Shown: in pieces, positions 8,546 through 17,514 of the stretch
Layout of the letters: each line of letters opens with the position of its first letter
Numbering within the stretch: the first letter of the stretch is position 1
Assembly (NCBI RefSeq): GCF_014534745.1
Contig: NZ_JACVVP010000030.1
Span: 27,176 to 91,175 of the forward strand
DNA length: 64,000 bases
Direction of reading: 5' to 3'
DNA from: Flammeovirga sp. EKP202
GTDB taxonomy: Bacteria; Bacteroidota; Bacteroidia; Cytophagales; Flammeovirgaceae
Notes under the pieces: model-generated
What the model saw: the letters and a program-made list of their open reading frames with translations, nothing else
Databases searched by the model: none
What the model was told of the DNA's origin: nothing
Program-made: the position numbers and the translations under genes

Positions 8546-8977
8546 ATGAAAAACTTACTCTTCTTAACGCTAACAGGTCTATTACTCATCAGCTGCTCTA
8601 AAAGCACCACAACTACTCCTATGATTCCAACAGATTGTGATTTAATTACAATAGTGAGTGAAGGTGAGTACATCAACGCTCCATCTGATTATGTAGCCAT
8701 CAACAGTGTAGTAATTGAAGGCAATTGTTTGAAAGTGAATTTCAGTTCAAGTGGTTGTAGTGGAGATTCTTGGGAAGTAAAATTAGTGGATGCTAATGTA
8801 ATTTTGGAATCAGACCCTCCGCAAAGAAACTTAAGACTTTCAATGAAAAATCCAGAAGCTTGTGAAGCTTACATCACTAAAGAATTATCTTTTGATATTT
8901 CAGCATTTCAAGTGGGTGGAAATCGAGTGTATTTAAATATTAAAGATTATGAAGGTGATGTTCTTTATGAATATTAG
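8546..8977 (+). CDS. Small secreted lipoprotein of unknown function
   Basis: A 143-residue lipoprotein. The signal peptide ends in the lipobox LLISC with the lipidated cysteine at position 17, followed by a Ser/Thr/Lys-rich linker. The mature part has three more cysteines (near 36, 62 and 73) and another near 113, and predicted beta strands, so one or two disulfides are likely. I do not recognise a family. It lies directly after the structured repeat and converges with the RprXY-like operon on the other strand. Confidence 0.75.
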   Translation: MKNLLFLTLTGLLLISCSKSTTTTPMIPTDCDLITIVSEGEYINAPSDYVAINSVVIEGNCLKVNFSSSGCSGDSWEVKLVDANVILESDPPQRNLRLSMKNPEACEAYITKELSFDISAFQVGGNRVYLNIKDYEGDVLYEY

Positions 8978-9005
8978 AAACCTTCATTTTTTAATTCAAG
9001 CATAA

Positions 9006-9032
9006 AAAAGCCTCCAAAAAATGGAGGCTTTC
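9006..9032 (-). terminator. Terminator for the RprXY-like operon, possibly bidirectional
   Basis: GCCTCCA and TGGAGGC pair around a short A-rich loop. Read on the minus strand the hairpin runs into six T; on the plus strand the T run is weaker but could help end the lipoprotein transcript. Confidence 0.8.
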
Positions 9033-9050
9033 AATATTTTTTGGTGTGGA

Positions 9051-9758
9051 CTATTCAGCACCTAATTCTACTAACTTGAATCCTTGACCGTGAACGTTTA
9101 CGATACGTAAATTGTCGTCTGGTTTTAAGAATTTTCTAAGCTTCGTAATATATACGTCCATACTTCTTGAGTTGAAGTAGTTGTCATCTAACCAAATCTT
9201 CTTTAATGCTAAAGATCTGTCCATAATTTCATTTTTATGGATTGCTAAAAGACGTAATAAAGCAGATTCCTTTGAAGTAAGGCGTTGCTCATGACCGTCT
9301 TCGTTGTATTTCAACATTTGAGCATTAAAATCAAAAGTAAACTTACCAATCTCGAAAATAGTTTGTTTTTCTTTTGAGTCTGTCTTACTCTTCGTTCTTC
9401 TTAAGATCGATGTGATACGAGCTAAAAGCTCTTCCATACTAAATGGCTTAGTGATATAATCATCAGCACCCACTTCAAATCCTCTTAGCGTATCTTCTTT
9501 CATTGATTTCGCTGTAAGGAAAAATATTGGAATATCTACATCTGATTTACGGATACGCTCTGCAAGAGTATAACCATCCATTTTAGGCATCATTACGTCG
9601 AAGATACATAAGTCATGGTCACCATCTTGGTAGGCTCTTAACGCTTCCTCACCATCTTGAGTACGAGTTACATCAAAGTTTTTAACTTCTAAATACTCAG
9701 TAAGTAACATTCCTAAGTTTGGATCATCCTCCGCAAGTAAAATTTTAATTTTGTCCAT
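9051..9758 (-). CDS. rprY: RprY-like response regulator, OmpR/PhoB class
   Basis: A 235-residue DNA-binding response regulator. The receiver domain has the acidic pair D11/D12, phospho-acceptor D54 in FDVMMPKMDG, T82 and K104 (DDYITKPF). The C-terminal winged helix ends with the typical VNVHGQGFKLV. Sequence features, including LGMLLTEYL and FLTAKSMKEDTLRGFEVGADDY, resemble RprY of Bacteroides, which acts with the kinase RprX. I choose the ATG at 9758 rather than an upstream non-ATG start; it then overlaps the end of the kinase gene by 14 bases, so the two are translationally coupled. Target genes are unknown. Confidence 0.9.
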   Translation of the reverse strand: MDKIKILLAEDDPNLGMLLTEYLEVKNFDVTRTQDGEEALRAYQDGDHDLCIFDVMMPKMDGYTLAERIRKSDVDIPIFFLTAKSMKEDTLRGFEVGADDYITKPFSMEELLARITSILRRTKSKTDSKEKQTIFEIGKFTFDFNAQMLKYNEDGHEQRLTSKESALLRLLAIHKNEIMDRSLALKKIWLDDNYFNSRSMDVYITKLRKFLKPDDNLRIVNVHGQGFKLVELGAE

Positions 9759-11388
9759 TTTCAGATATTGGTAGTTGTATAATAAATTCACTTCCTTTGC
9801 CTAGCTCACTCTTACAGCGAATGCTGCCTTTGTGGGCTTCGACGATATTTTTGACATAGCTAAGGCCTAAACCAAAACCTTTTACATTGTGAACGTTGCC
9901 CGTAGGCACTCTATAAAATTTGTCAAAAATTTTACTAATATGTTCTCTTGGAATACCTTGACCTTCATCCTTTATATGAATTTCCAGCATTTCTTTCTTT
10001 CTAATAGCAGAAAGATCAATTTTTGGTGTCTCCGGAGAGTATTTATTAGCATTATCTAACAAGTTAAAAATAATATTAGATAAATGTAACTCATCTCCTT
10101 TAACATTTACCTCACCGGCTGCCCAATTGAAGGATAATTTACCTCCACGGTCCTCAATTTTGATCAAGGTGTTTTCGTAAGCAACCTGCATTATTTTATT
10201 CATGTCAACATCCACGTTTCGGAGTTTTAAATCACCACGTTCAATTCGGGCAATTTGCAGTACTCTTTCCACCTGTCTGCTCAAACGCTGATTTTCATCT
10301 TTTATAACACTGAGATAGCGACCTGTTATACTTGGCATCTTTTGTACATCTGGGTCCATCAGAGCCTCTGTCGCTAACGCTACGGTCGATATAGGAGTTT
10401 TCAACTCGTGCGTCATATTACTAATGAAATCGTTTGTTATTTCAGAAATACGTTTCTGGTCAATTATAGTTTTGGCAGCAAATATGAAAGTAAGAAGTGT
10501 TAACAAAATAAACCCTAAAGAAGAAAAGAGGACAAACCTCATTTTACTGATCAAAAACTTGTTTTGCTGCGGAAATTCTAAAAATAAAGTGTTAGAATTA
10601 TCAAAAACATCTTTAGGAAATAAGGTAATATGATAAGCACTTTTAATAATTTTGGGATTTCTTTCCACATTACTACTCATAATTACCGTTTCTCGGTCTC
10701 CTTCACGCTGTAAAACGGCAAAATCATAAACCGTTTTTAACCCTTTATTCTCAATTTCTTGAGAAAGTAATGAATCCAGCATCTCAAAGTTCACACGATC
10801 TTGCAGCATGGTATTCTCTGCGAGAATCATTTCGCTGACCACTTGATTGACAAGGTCTGTCTTCTTCATGATCAGATCCATGGCAATATCCAACCTTTTT
10901 CGAGCCGTAGAATCTGATGTGATATTACTGACTATTTTAGGTTGACTAGTAGAGTCATTGATACCATATTTCGCACCTTCAATGTTGGAAAGCATCGTTT
11001 TAGTCGCTTTACCCGACTTTTTGATTTCAGCTTTCTCTTGCACCTTATAAGCAATGCCTTGTTTGGCTAATTTATCAGAACTAATCGTTTGTGAGATATT
11101 AATGTTCTGTTTACTTGTCCAATAAGCCTCTTGTTTAACAGAATCGTATCTTACTTTTACATCACTATTGGTGACAGAAATATCGTCTAAATATCTTTTC
11201 GTAACCTGTAAAACTTCTTGTTGCTCAAGCCTTTTAACCACATTTGTAAGTAGCTCACCCACTTCTTGTTCAAAGTGGCTTCTACGTTCCTGAATAGCCT
11301 CTTTGATCCAATAATATTGGAGCGCCGCTAATCCGAACATCGCAATACACATCAAGGTTATTATTGTAATGAGCCTTCTTTTTGCCAT
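9745..11388 (-). CDS. rprX: RprX-like sensor histidine kinase
   Basis: A membrane histidine kinase of 547 residues. One transmembrane segment is at 7-28, the sensor part (29-283) is periplasmic and the second membrane segment is at 284-305. The phospho-acceptor is H327 in the segment NMTHELKTP, and the ATPase domain shows NLLDNANKYS (N box), DEGQGI (G1) and GFGLGLSY (G2). The sensor domain has no recognised fold. It is the first gene of a two-gene operon with the RprY-like regulator. No partner is visible upstream; the next 980 bases contain no protein gene. Confidence 0.9.
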   Translation of the reverse strand: MAKRRLITIITLMCIAMFGLAALQYYWIKEAIQERRSHFEQEVGELLTNVVKRLEQQEVLQVTKRYLDDISVTNSDVKVRYDSVKQEAYWTSKQNINISQTISSDKLAKQGIAYKVQEKAEIKKSGKATKTMLSNIEGAKYGINDSTSQPKIVSNITSDSTARKRLDIAMDLIMKKTDLVNQVVSEMILAENTMLQDRVNFEMLDSLLSQEIENKGLKTVYDFAVLQREGDRETVIMSSNVERNPKIIKSAYHITLFPKDVFDNSNTLFLEFPQQNKFLISKMRFVLFSSLGFILLTLLTFIFAAKTIIDQKRISEITNDFISNMTHELKTPISTVALATEALMDPDVQKMPSITGRYLSVIKDENQRLSRQVERVLQIARIERGDLKLRNVDVDMNKIMQVAYENTLIKIEDRGGKLSFNWAAGEVNVKGDELHLSNIIFNLLDNANKYSPETPKIDLSAIRKKEMLEIHIKDEGQGIPREHISKIFDKFYRVPTGNVHNVKGFGLGLSYVKNIVEAHKGSIRCKSELGKGSEFIIQLPISENGQN

Positions 11389-12187
11389 ATTATATTCTTT
11401 CGATAAGAAGTTAATACTAACATTTAATAATCTACTTAGAGCATAACTAAAAAGTATATTATTCTTTTATCAGTAGCTTAAAATAGGTATAATTAAAAAC
11501 TAAAAATCAATATGTTAAAAGTAACATTGATCACTGCAAATAAAAGTAATGTTTTACATTTTATTTAGTATTTAACAAATCTTATTTTAATTCTACAATA
11601 AATACTTATTTTTTGTTTGTTTTAAAAGTAAGATGCTATAAGAATGATATTTCTCATAACATTATACATTTAATGTATAGTAAGATGAATATTTATGTTA
11701 TTGAAGGTGGTTTGGTTCAGACATGTTTAGAAGTTGGCTTCTCCATTGATAAGTACAATTAAGGCGAAGTAGTCATACTTTCAATGCTCCTTTTTTAGTG
11801 GTTTCTTTATGTGTAGAGTGACTTTAATCGAATAGAAGACGTAAAGTAGCCCTCTAATTTATAAGTAGAATTTAGCACTTTTAAAGTGAGTAAATATTCA
11901 TTAAATACCCTTGTAATAGAGCATTTCCATCGGTTGTGTTCGTAGTTTAAGATGTTGAAAAAGGGGAGTTTTGAATCTGTTAAGATTATGAGATAAATAT
12001 TAAGTAATTTTTACAAGTATTACTAAATAGATTAAAGGGCTGAAAAATAGGAGATTGAATTTGAAAATAGCATTTATTTAATTTTGTTAGCAAATAAGGA
12101 TTAAGAAACACTAGAATTAAGTAAATCTAGTTTGTATTATTGTATTAACCAATTAAGGCTAAGACCTCAAAAATATTTTCATCATCA
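11389..12187. other. Long AT-rich stretch without a gene
   Basis: About 800 bases between the divergent rprX start and the tRNA-like sequence. All six frames are closed by stops; I see no long hairpin, no riboswitch consensus and no repeat shared with the rest of the window. It should include the promoter of rprXY near its left end and that of the tRNA-like transcript near its right end. A small RNA cannot be excluded. Confidence 0.5.
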
Positions 12188-12265
12188 ACGAATTTAGCTC
12201 AGTGGTCAGAGCAGTGCTTAATTTGATTAAGCGAAGGACGTGGGTTCGATTCCCATATTTCGTTC
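12188..12265 (+). tRNA. tRNA-like sequence with lengthened anticodon arm, identity uncertain
   Basis: The sequence folds as a tRNA: acceptor 12189-12195 with 12258-12264 (one T-T mismatch), TA at 8-9, D arm GCTC/GAGC (12198-12213), variable loop of five (12236-12240), and T arm GTGGG TTCGATT CCCAT (12241-12257), all of canonical size. The anticodon arm is 21 bases instead of 17. It can form GCTTAA/TTAAGC (12217-12222, 12228-12233), giving either a five-base loop or a seven-base loop with TTG in anticodon position. No CCA is encoded. A terminator follows at once, so it is probably transcribed. It may be a decayed tRNA, a regulatory tRNA mimic, or a real but unusual tRNA. Confidence 0.5.
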
Positions 12266-12303
12266 TCATAGTAGAAAGTAGCAATGAGAAATAGCGAAAA
12301 AGA

Positions 12304-12329
12304 AGGCTTGTTTTACGAGCCTTTTTTTT
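12304..12329 (+). terminator. Terminator after the tRNA-like sequence
   Basis: AGGCTTG (12304-12310) pairs with CGAGCCT (12316-12322) with one G-U pair, five-base loop, followed by eight T. Confidence 0.85.
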
Positions 12330-12331
12330 AT

Positions 12332-12364
12332 GTTTTTAAAACAGCCATAATCATAAATTATGGC
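12332..12364 (-). terminator. Terminator of the SDR-YpdA operon
   Basis: GCCATAAT at 12344-12351 pairs with ATTATGGC at 12357-12364. Read on the minus strand it is followed by TGTTTT. It closes the minus-strand operon that ends at 12371. Confidence 0.55.
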
Positions 12365-12370
12365 CTTATT

Positions 12371-13081
12371 TTAAAGTTTTCTTACGTCTTGGTAGCTTCC
12401 GTTAGGTGTATTCAAAAGTTTAGGAATTAATTCAGCAATCAATTTACCTGCTTCAGTGCCATTAGGCATAGCTGTAGTTCCTCTTGCTTCTTGTAATCTT
12501 TGAATACTAGGGAACTCTTCATGATTTACTTTTCCACACAGGTAATCCTGCATACCTGTATCGATTAAACCTGGAGCGAGTGCAGTAAAGTGTGTGTCTT
12601 GATGTTCGGCAGCGTAGAGCTTAATCATCATATTAAACGCTGCTTTAGAGATGGAGTAGCCCGACCAACCTTTATTACCGTTGATAGAAGCACCTGAGGA
12701 AATGCCTACTACTTGTTTTACAGCAATCCCTTTTTTAAGAATGGTATCCAGTATCACTTTGTTACTCCATAAGTTGACATCCATAACATTTTGCATGGAT
12801 GGAACCGCAGAGTCAACCATAGTTTGGATTTCACCCAACACACCCGCATTAAGAATGACCAAGTCTAATGCTTCAACACCTCCTAATGCTTTTTCAATCA
12901 CTTCCTCAATTGCATTTAGGTTTTCTAAATCAATACTATGATGTTTGAAATTAGGAGATGCTGTTAATTCAGTATTTTCACTTCTACTAAAACCTAATAC
13001 TTGATGATCTTCTTGTAAAAAATACTCAGCAAAACCCTTTCCAAGACCTTTACTTGTACCTGTAATAAAAATTGTACTCAT
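12371..13081 (-). CDS. SDR-family oxidoreductase
   Basis: A short-chain dehydrogenase/reductase of 236 residues. The cofactor motif GTSKGLG is at residues 8-14, NAG at 78-80, and the catalytic residues are S129, Y142 and K146 (YSISK). R33 just after the second strand (FSRS) favours NADPH, as in sepiapterin-reductase-like SDRs. The ATG follows the stop codon of the ypdA-like gene directly (TAG then ATG on the minus strand), so it is the last gene of a three-gene operon. Substrate unknown. Confidence 0.9.
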   Translation of the reverse strand: MSTIFITGTSKGLGKGFAEYFLQEDHQVLGFSRSENTELTASPNFKHHSIDLENLNAIEEVIEKALGGVEALDLVILNAGVLGEIQTMVDSAVPSMQNVMDVNLWSNKVILDTILKKGIAVKQVVGISSGASINGNKGWSGYSISKAAFNMMIKLYAAEHQDTHFTALAPGLIDTGMQDYLCGKVNHEEFPSIQRLQEARGTTAMPNGTEAGKLIAELIPKLLNTPNGSYQDVRKL

Positions 13082-14068
13082 CTATTTTAATCTTTCTTTA
13101 AGTGTATTGTAAATAATATCAGCGTGAACCCTAGAGTTTTCAATAAACCAAGTATTCGTTTTCATACCTCCGCAAACTACACCGGCAAGGAATATATTTT
13201 CAATATTCGATTCATGTGTTGTTTCATTATAAGAAGGAGTTTTTAATTCATCCTCCGCTAGGGAAATTCCCATTTTTGAGAGGAAATCAAAGTTAGGTTG
13301 GTAGCCTGTCATCGCTAATACGAAGTCATTAGGGATTTCTACAGAAGCATCTTTTGATTTAATGACAATCGACTTTTTCTTAATCTCTTCCACTTCACTT
13401 TCAAAGTAGCACTTGATACTTCCTTCTTTGATTCTATTCTCAATATCTGGTTTTACCCAATATTTCACTCTGTCGTTGATTTCTTCTTCTCTTATAATCA
13501 ATGTAACTCTGGCACCCTTTCTATAGGTCTCTAGTGCTGCATCAATAGCGGAATTTGCCCCTCCAATCACCGCTACATCTGTAAAGGCATACAAGTGCGG
13601 ATCATCGTAATAATGTTTCACTTTTGGGAGAGTTTCACCTTCAATATTCATCAAGTTGGGGATGTCATAAAAACCTGTCGCAATGGTGATGCTATAAGCT
13701 TTATAACTTGCTTTGGATGTATAGACTTCATATACCAATTTCCCCTCTATAGTGGTCGTTTTAATTCCTACTACTTCTTCAAACAGATGAACATTTAAAT
13801 TCCAAAGAGTTTGCACTCTTCTGTAATACTCTAATGCTTCCCTTCTAACAGGTCGATGATTGTGTGAGACAAAAGGTGTATCCCCGATTTCTAGCTTTTC
13901 AGATGTGGAAAAGAAGGTCATATTCACCGGATAATTGTAAAGGGAATTGACCAAGCATCCTTTTTCGATGATAATATGTGAAAGGTCACGCTTTTTGGCA
14001 GCAATACCACAAGCCATCCCAATAGGACCTCCACCTACAATAAGTGAATCGTATATTTTTTGTTCCAT
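13082..14068 (-). CDS. ypdA: YpdA-family putative bacillithiol disulfide reductase
   Basis: A flavoprotein of 328 residues with two dinucleotide-binding folds: GGGPIG at 12-17 for FAD and VIGGANSAIDAALE in the middle for NADPH. The N-terminal part (NMTFFSTSEKLEIGDTPFVS) and a C-terminal FLAGVVCGGMKTN are marks of the YpdA family, which reduces bacillithiol disulfide. No CxxC redox pair as in thioredoxin reductase is seen. The start codon overlaps the stop of the upstream gene (TAATG), so translation is coupled to the hydrolase-fold gene. It suggests that this organism uses bacillithiol. Confidence 0.9.
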   Translation of the reverse strand: MEQKIYDSLIVGGGPIGMACGIAAKKRDLSHIIIEKGCLVNSLYNYPVNMTFFSTSEKLEIGDTPFVSHNHRPVRREALEYYRRVQTLWNLNVHLFEEVVGIKTTTIEGKLVYEVYTSKASYKAYSITIATGFYDIPNLMNIEGETLPKVKHYYDDPHLYAFTDVAVIGGANSAIDAALETYRKGARVTLIIREEEINDRVKYWVKPDIENRIKEGSIKCYFESEVEEIKKKSIVIKSKDASVEIPNDFVLAMTGYQPNFDFLSKMGISLAEDELKTPSYNETTHESNIENIFLAGVVCGGMKTNTWFIENSRVHADIIYNTLKERLK

Positions 14069-15165
14069 TATTTTTTCATTCTTAAGAAGTTGACCTTATC
14101 CTGTACTTGTTTCAAGTACTCTTTGTTTTCTAAAAGTGAAAACCCAAAATCATTGATGGAAAGGGCAAGGTCAATATGTTCTGTCTCTGTTAAGTTCTCA
14201 AAAGTGGCTGTTAGGTGTACCTTTTTGCCATTTTGGAAAGTTGCATACATAGAAATCACCACACTGTTGACAGTAGAATACACAAATCTACCGCAGTGCT
14301 TATAGCGTTCCTGCATAATTTTAGAAGACATTAGGGGCTCTTCTACTGTCTTGTACCACTCTTTTTCCATTCCTCCTTTGAAGAATGTTCTCTCGTTGAT
14401 TTTTTGCATTAGAATATTAAAATCAGAAACGAGGCCAAGTGGCATTCGATCAGACAGTAGTGCAGCATACTCTTTATGTCTGCCAGGGGCAAATTCAAAA
14501 GTTCCGACTTTAGTACCTAAAGAATCATGTACAAGAGTATCGAACAGAGCGTAGACTTCTTGTCTGAATTCATTTAGGTTCTCATTTTTGATGTGATTTA
14601 CAAATTCTTGATGCGGAACCTGATAAGGGTTGTGGATGTAAATATTGGCAGATGAAAGGGGGAAAAGAGCAGTGGTGTTGTACATTTGAAAAGTTTGAAC
14701 GGAAGACATTACAGAGTCCAGTCCAAGTCTTGAAATCATATAGTCACCATTCGCATCATTACCGAAGTTGATAATTCCACTCACAATTTCTCTCATTCTG
14801 ACCTTTTTATTCAGAAGCTTTCTAGTCTTGTTAAGGTAATCATTCCAGACTTTCATTTTGTTGCTTGAGGCATCAAAACGAACAATATCTTCTAATGGTA
14901 CTCTTTCTGTCGCAGAGAAATTATCATTTTCAACTTGTCTTACATATTCCAAGGCAAAAAGCCAGTACACAAGACCGTTGACATTGGAAAGCTGCTCGTC
15001 GTTCCATTTGATTAATTTACCGCCAGTATCATGATAAGTAAGATGGAATTTCTTTGGATTCTTTTCCATAAACTCCAAGAAATAAGGTGGGGCTTGAATG
15101 TCCTGACCTTGAATTAAAGGAGTGATACATGTGATAAATGTGATTAATAAAAAAAAGATTTTCAT
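14068..15165 (-). CDS. Secreted beta-lactamase-fold protein lacking the catalytic motifs
   Basis: A 365-residue exported protein (signal peptide 1-20) that looks like the class A beta-lactamase/serine hydrolase fold. At the place of the catalytic SxxK, before WLFALEYVRQV, it has S60-N-V-N63, so the lysine is missing. Where the SDN motif is expected (before DYMISRLGLDSV) it has GND (135-137). The KTG strand appears as HCGRFVYST. It is therefore probably catalytically dead, and could bind a peptidoglycan-like or other ligand. It is the first gene of an operon with YpdA (overlap TAATG) and an SDR protein; a physiological link is not obvious. The fold assignment is by pattern and moderately sure. 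Confidence 0.7.
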   Translation of the reverse strand: MKIFFLLITFITCITPLIQGQDIQAPPYFLEFMEKNPKKFHLTYHDTGGKLIKWNDEQLSNVNGLVYWLFALEYVRQVENDNFSATERVPLEDIVRFDASSNKMKVWNDYLNKTRKLLNKKVRMREIVSGIINFGNDANGDYMISRLGLDSVMSSVQTFQMYNTTALFPLSSANIYIHNPYQVPHQEFVNHIKNENLNEFRQEVYALFDTLVHDSLGTKVGTFEFAPGRHKEYAALLSDRMPLGLVSDFNILMQKINERTFFKGGMEKEWYKTVEEPLMSSKIMQERYKHCGRFVYSTVNSVVISMYATFQNGKKVHLTATFENLTETEHIDLALSINDFGFSLLENKEYLKQVQDKVNFLRMKK

Positions 15166-15189
15166 ATATGTTTGATAGTAGATGAATCA

Positions 15190-15234
15190 AAAATAAAGTC
15201 TTCTAATAGCATCACTTAAACTATTAGAAGACTT
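15190..15234 (-). terminator. Terminator after the PcrA/UvrD gene
   Basis: A 14-base perfect inverted repeat (15196-15209 with 15221-15234) with an 11-base loop. On the minus strand it runs into a T-rich tract. Confidence 0.85.
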
Positions 15235-15276
15235 AAAGATAGTTACGGTTTTTTTGAATCACCAAAATGAGGTGTA

Positions 15277-17514
15277 CTATTCTATGATCATCAATTTTGC
15301 AAAAGTAAGGATCAATGTCTTTTTACCTACTTCTTCAAATTGAATAGTCGCTCTACGGTCTAAACCTTCTTCAGCGACTTTCTCTACCACTCCATCACCA
15401 AATTTCATATGTCTTACGGTAAGTCCCTCTTTAATTTCTTCCGATTTTGATGGGACAAAAGGACGGTCGTCTTTTGGTAGTACGACTTTCTTTGTGAAGT
15501 TGGAAGGTGCTTGACGAAGTGATCTATAATTAGAGAAGCCAGGGACGTTGCCAGGGCCCAAATCATCATTGATACTACTACGTTTCATGCTGATGTACTG
15601 AGGAGCAATTTCATCAATAAATCGGCTAGGATCACACATGATTGATTTTCCGAAACGGTAACGTTGCAAAGCATAAGTCATAAATAGTTTGATCTTCGCT
15701 CTTGTAATTGCTACATAAAACAGACGACGTTCTTCCTCAAGATCAGCTCTTGTTTCCAACATCATTTGAGACGGGAATAGGTTTTCTTCCATGCCCACCA
15801 AGTAAACGTAATCAAACTCTAAACCTTTAGACATGTGAATAGTCATCAAAGTGATGGCGTCAGACATATCTTCTTTTTCAGCAGAGGTGATTAATGAAAT
15901 CTCTTCCAGGTAGGTGGTTAAGCTTTTATCTTCTTTTTCAGGATCATCTGTAAAACCTTGAATACCGTTCAAGAGTTCTTGAAGGTTTTCGTATCTGTTT
16001 TTACCTTCAACAGTTTTATCGTCATAAAGCTCCTTTAGTATGCCGGATCCTTTGGCTATGAATGAGGCTAATTCAAAGGCATTTTTAGATTCCATTTGCA
16101 TTTGGAATACCTTGATCATATTGGCAAAGTTTTCCACTTGCGTCGCCACTCTACCACCGAAGAAACGTCTTACATTGGCAACCACATCCCAAATCCCTAA
16201 TTTATTTTCAGCCGCCTTTACAAATAGATTGTTGACAGTTGTAGGTCCAATTCCTCTTTTTGGATAATTGATAACCCTTTTAAATGCTTCTTCATCTTTT
16301 GGGTTGGTGACAAATTTTAGGTAGGCGATCATATCTTTGATTTCCTTTCTCTGATAGAAAGAAAGACCTCCAAAAATCTGAGCTTTAATACTTAATTTCA
16401 CCAAGGCCTCCTCCAATGCTCTTGACTGAGAGTTAGTTCTGTATAAAATAGCAATGTCTTGAGCCGGAATATGGTCTCTCATCATTGCGGTTTGAATACT
16501 TTGTGCTACTGCTTTTGCTTCATCCAAATCTGTAGCGGAACGAATGACTTCAATACGTTCACCAATAGCATTTTGAGTAAAAGTATTCTTTTCAAGCTGA
16601 TTTGTATTGTGCTTAATTACCGAGTTTGCTGCTTCTACAATAGTTTGTGTAGAACGGTAATTTTGCTCCAATTTGATGACTTTAAGTTCAGGGTAATCCT
16701 TTTCAAAGTTTAGGATATTTTGAATATTGGCACCTCTGAAAGCATAAATTGATTGAGCATCATCGCCTACCACACAAATATTTCTATTTTTAGCGGCTAG
16801 TTTTCTCGTGATATAATATTGAGAGATGTTGGTGTCTTGAAACTCGTCAATCAATACGTATTTGAACTTGTGCTGATACTTGTTGAGTACATCTAAGTGC
16901 TGATGGAAAAGTACATTGGTATTGAACAGAAGATCATCAAAATCCATTGCATTTGCTCTAAAACATCGGATCGCATATTCTTTATAAATTTCGAAAATCT
17001 TTGGTCTACCTGTAGCTTCATCTTCTAATCTTCTATCATTGTTCCCTTCGTAGGCTCTCCAAGAGATCAAGTCATTTTTTGCAGCAGAAATTCTACTTAA
17101 TACAACATTGGGTTTGTATAGTTTGTCATCTAAACGGAAGTCCTTTACCACACTTTTAATGACCGATTTAGCATCTTCAGAATCATAGATGGTAAAATTT
17201 GATTGGTACCCCAGCTTATCGGCCTCAAAACGTAAAATTTTGGCAAATACGGAGTGGAATGTACCCATCCAGAGGTTTTTCGCTTCATCACCAACTGCCT
17301 CTACAATACGTTCACGCATCTCTCTTGAAGCCTTGTTGGTAAAAGTAAGAGATAAGATTTGGAAAGGCTCAACACCATTAGCAATCAGGTGTGCAATTTT
17401 ATAGGTCAAAACTCTTGTTTTACCAGATCCGGCACCAGCAATAATCATCATTGGGCCTTCCATATTTACAACAGCTTCTCGCTGTGGTGGGTTTAATCCT
17501 TCTAAATAATCCAT
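15277..17514 (-). CDS. pcrA: ATP-dependent DNA helicase, UvrD/PcrA family
   Basis: A superfamily 1A helicase of 745 residues, usual length for PcrA/UvrD. The Walker A motif GAGSGKT is at residues 27-33; further along are DEFQDTN (motif II), GDDAQSIYAFRGA (motif III), QNYRSTQ (motif IV), MTIHMSKGLEFDYV (motif V) and VAITRAK (motif VI). The C-terminus ends in the tudor-like part MKFGDGVVEKV. It unwinds DNA 3' to 5' in nucleotide excision and mismatch repair and can remove RecA or polymerase from DNA. The gene stands alone on the minus strand, divergent from yqgE. Confidence 0.95.
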   Translation of the reverse strand: MDYLEGLNPPQREAVVNMEGPMMIIAGAGSGKTRVLTYKIAHLIANGVEPFQILSLTFTNKASREMRERIVEAVGDEAKNLWMGTFHSVFAKILRFEADKLGYQSNFTIYDSEDAKSVIKSVVKDFRLDDKLYKPNVVLSRISAAKNDLISWRAYEGNNDRRLEDEATGRPKIFEIYKEYAIRCFRANAMDFDDLLFNTNVLFHQHLDVLNKYQHKFKYVLIDEFQDTNISQYYITRKLAAKNRNICVVGDDAQSIYAFRGANIQNILNFEKDYPELKVIKLEQNYRSTQTIVEAANSVIKHNTNQLEKNTFTQNAIGERIEVIRSATDLDEAKAVAQSIQTAMMRDHIPAQDIAILYRTNSQSRALEEALVKLSIKAQIFGGLSFYQRKEIKDMIAYLKFVTNPKDEEAFKRVINYPKRGIGPTTVNNLFVKAAENKLGIWDVVANVRRFFGGRVATQVENFANMIKVFQMQMESKNAFELASFIAKGSGILKELYDDKTVEGKNRYENLQELLNGIQGFTDDPEKEDKSLTTYLEEISLITSAEKEDMSDAITLMTIHMSKGLEFDYVYLVGMEENLFPSQMMLETRADLEEERRLFYVAITRAKIKLFMTYALQRYRFGKSIMCDPSRFIDEIAPQYISMKRSSINDDLGPGNVPGFSNYRSLRQAPSNFTKKVVLPKDDRPFVPSKSEEIKEGLTVRHMKFGDGVVEKVAEEGLDRRATIQFEEVGKKTLILTFAKLMIIE

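Noticed and set aside
9759..9791. Upstream extension of the RprY-like regulator
   Set aside because: It uses a non-ATG codon within the kinase gene and adds residues not found at the start of receiver domains.
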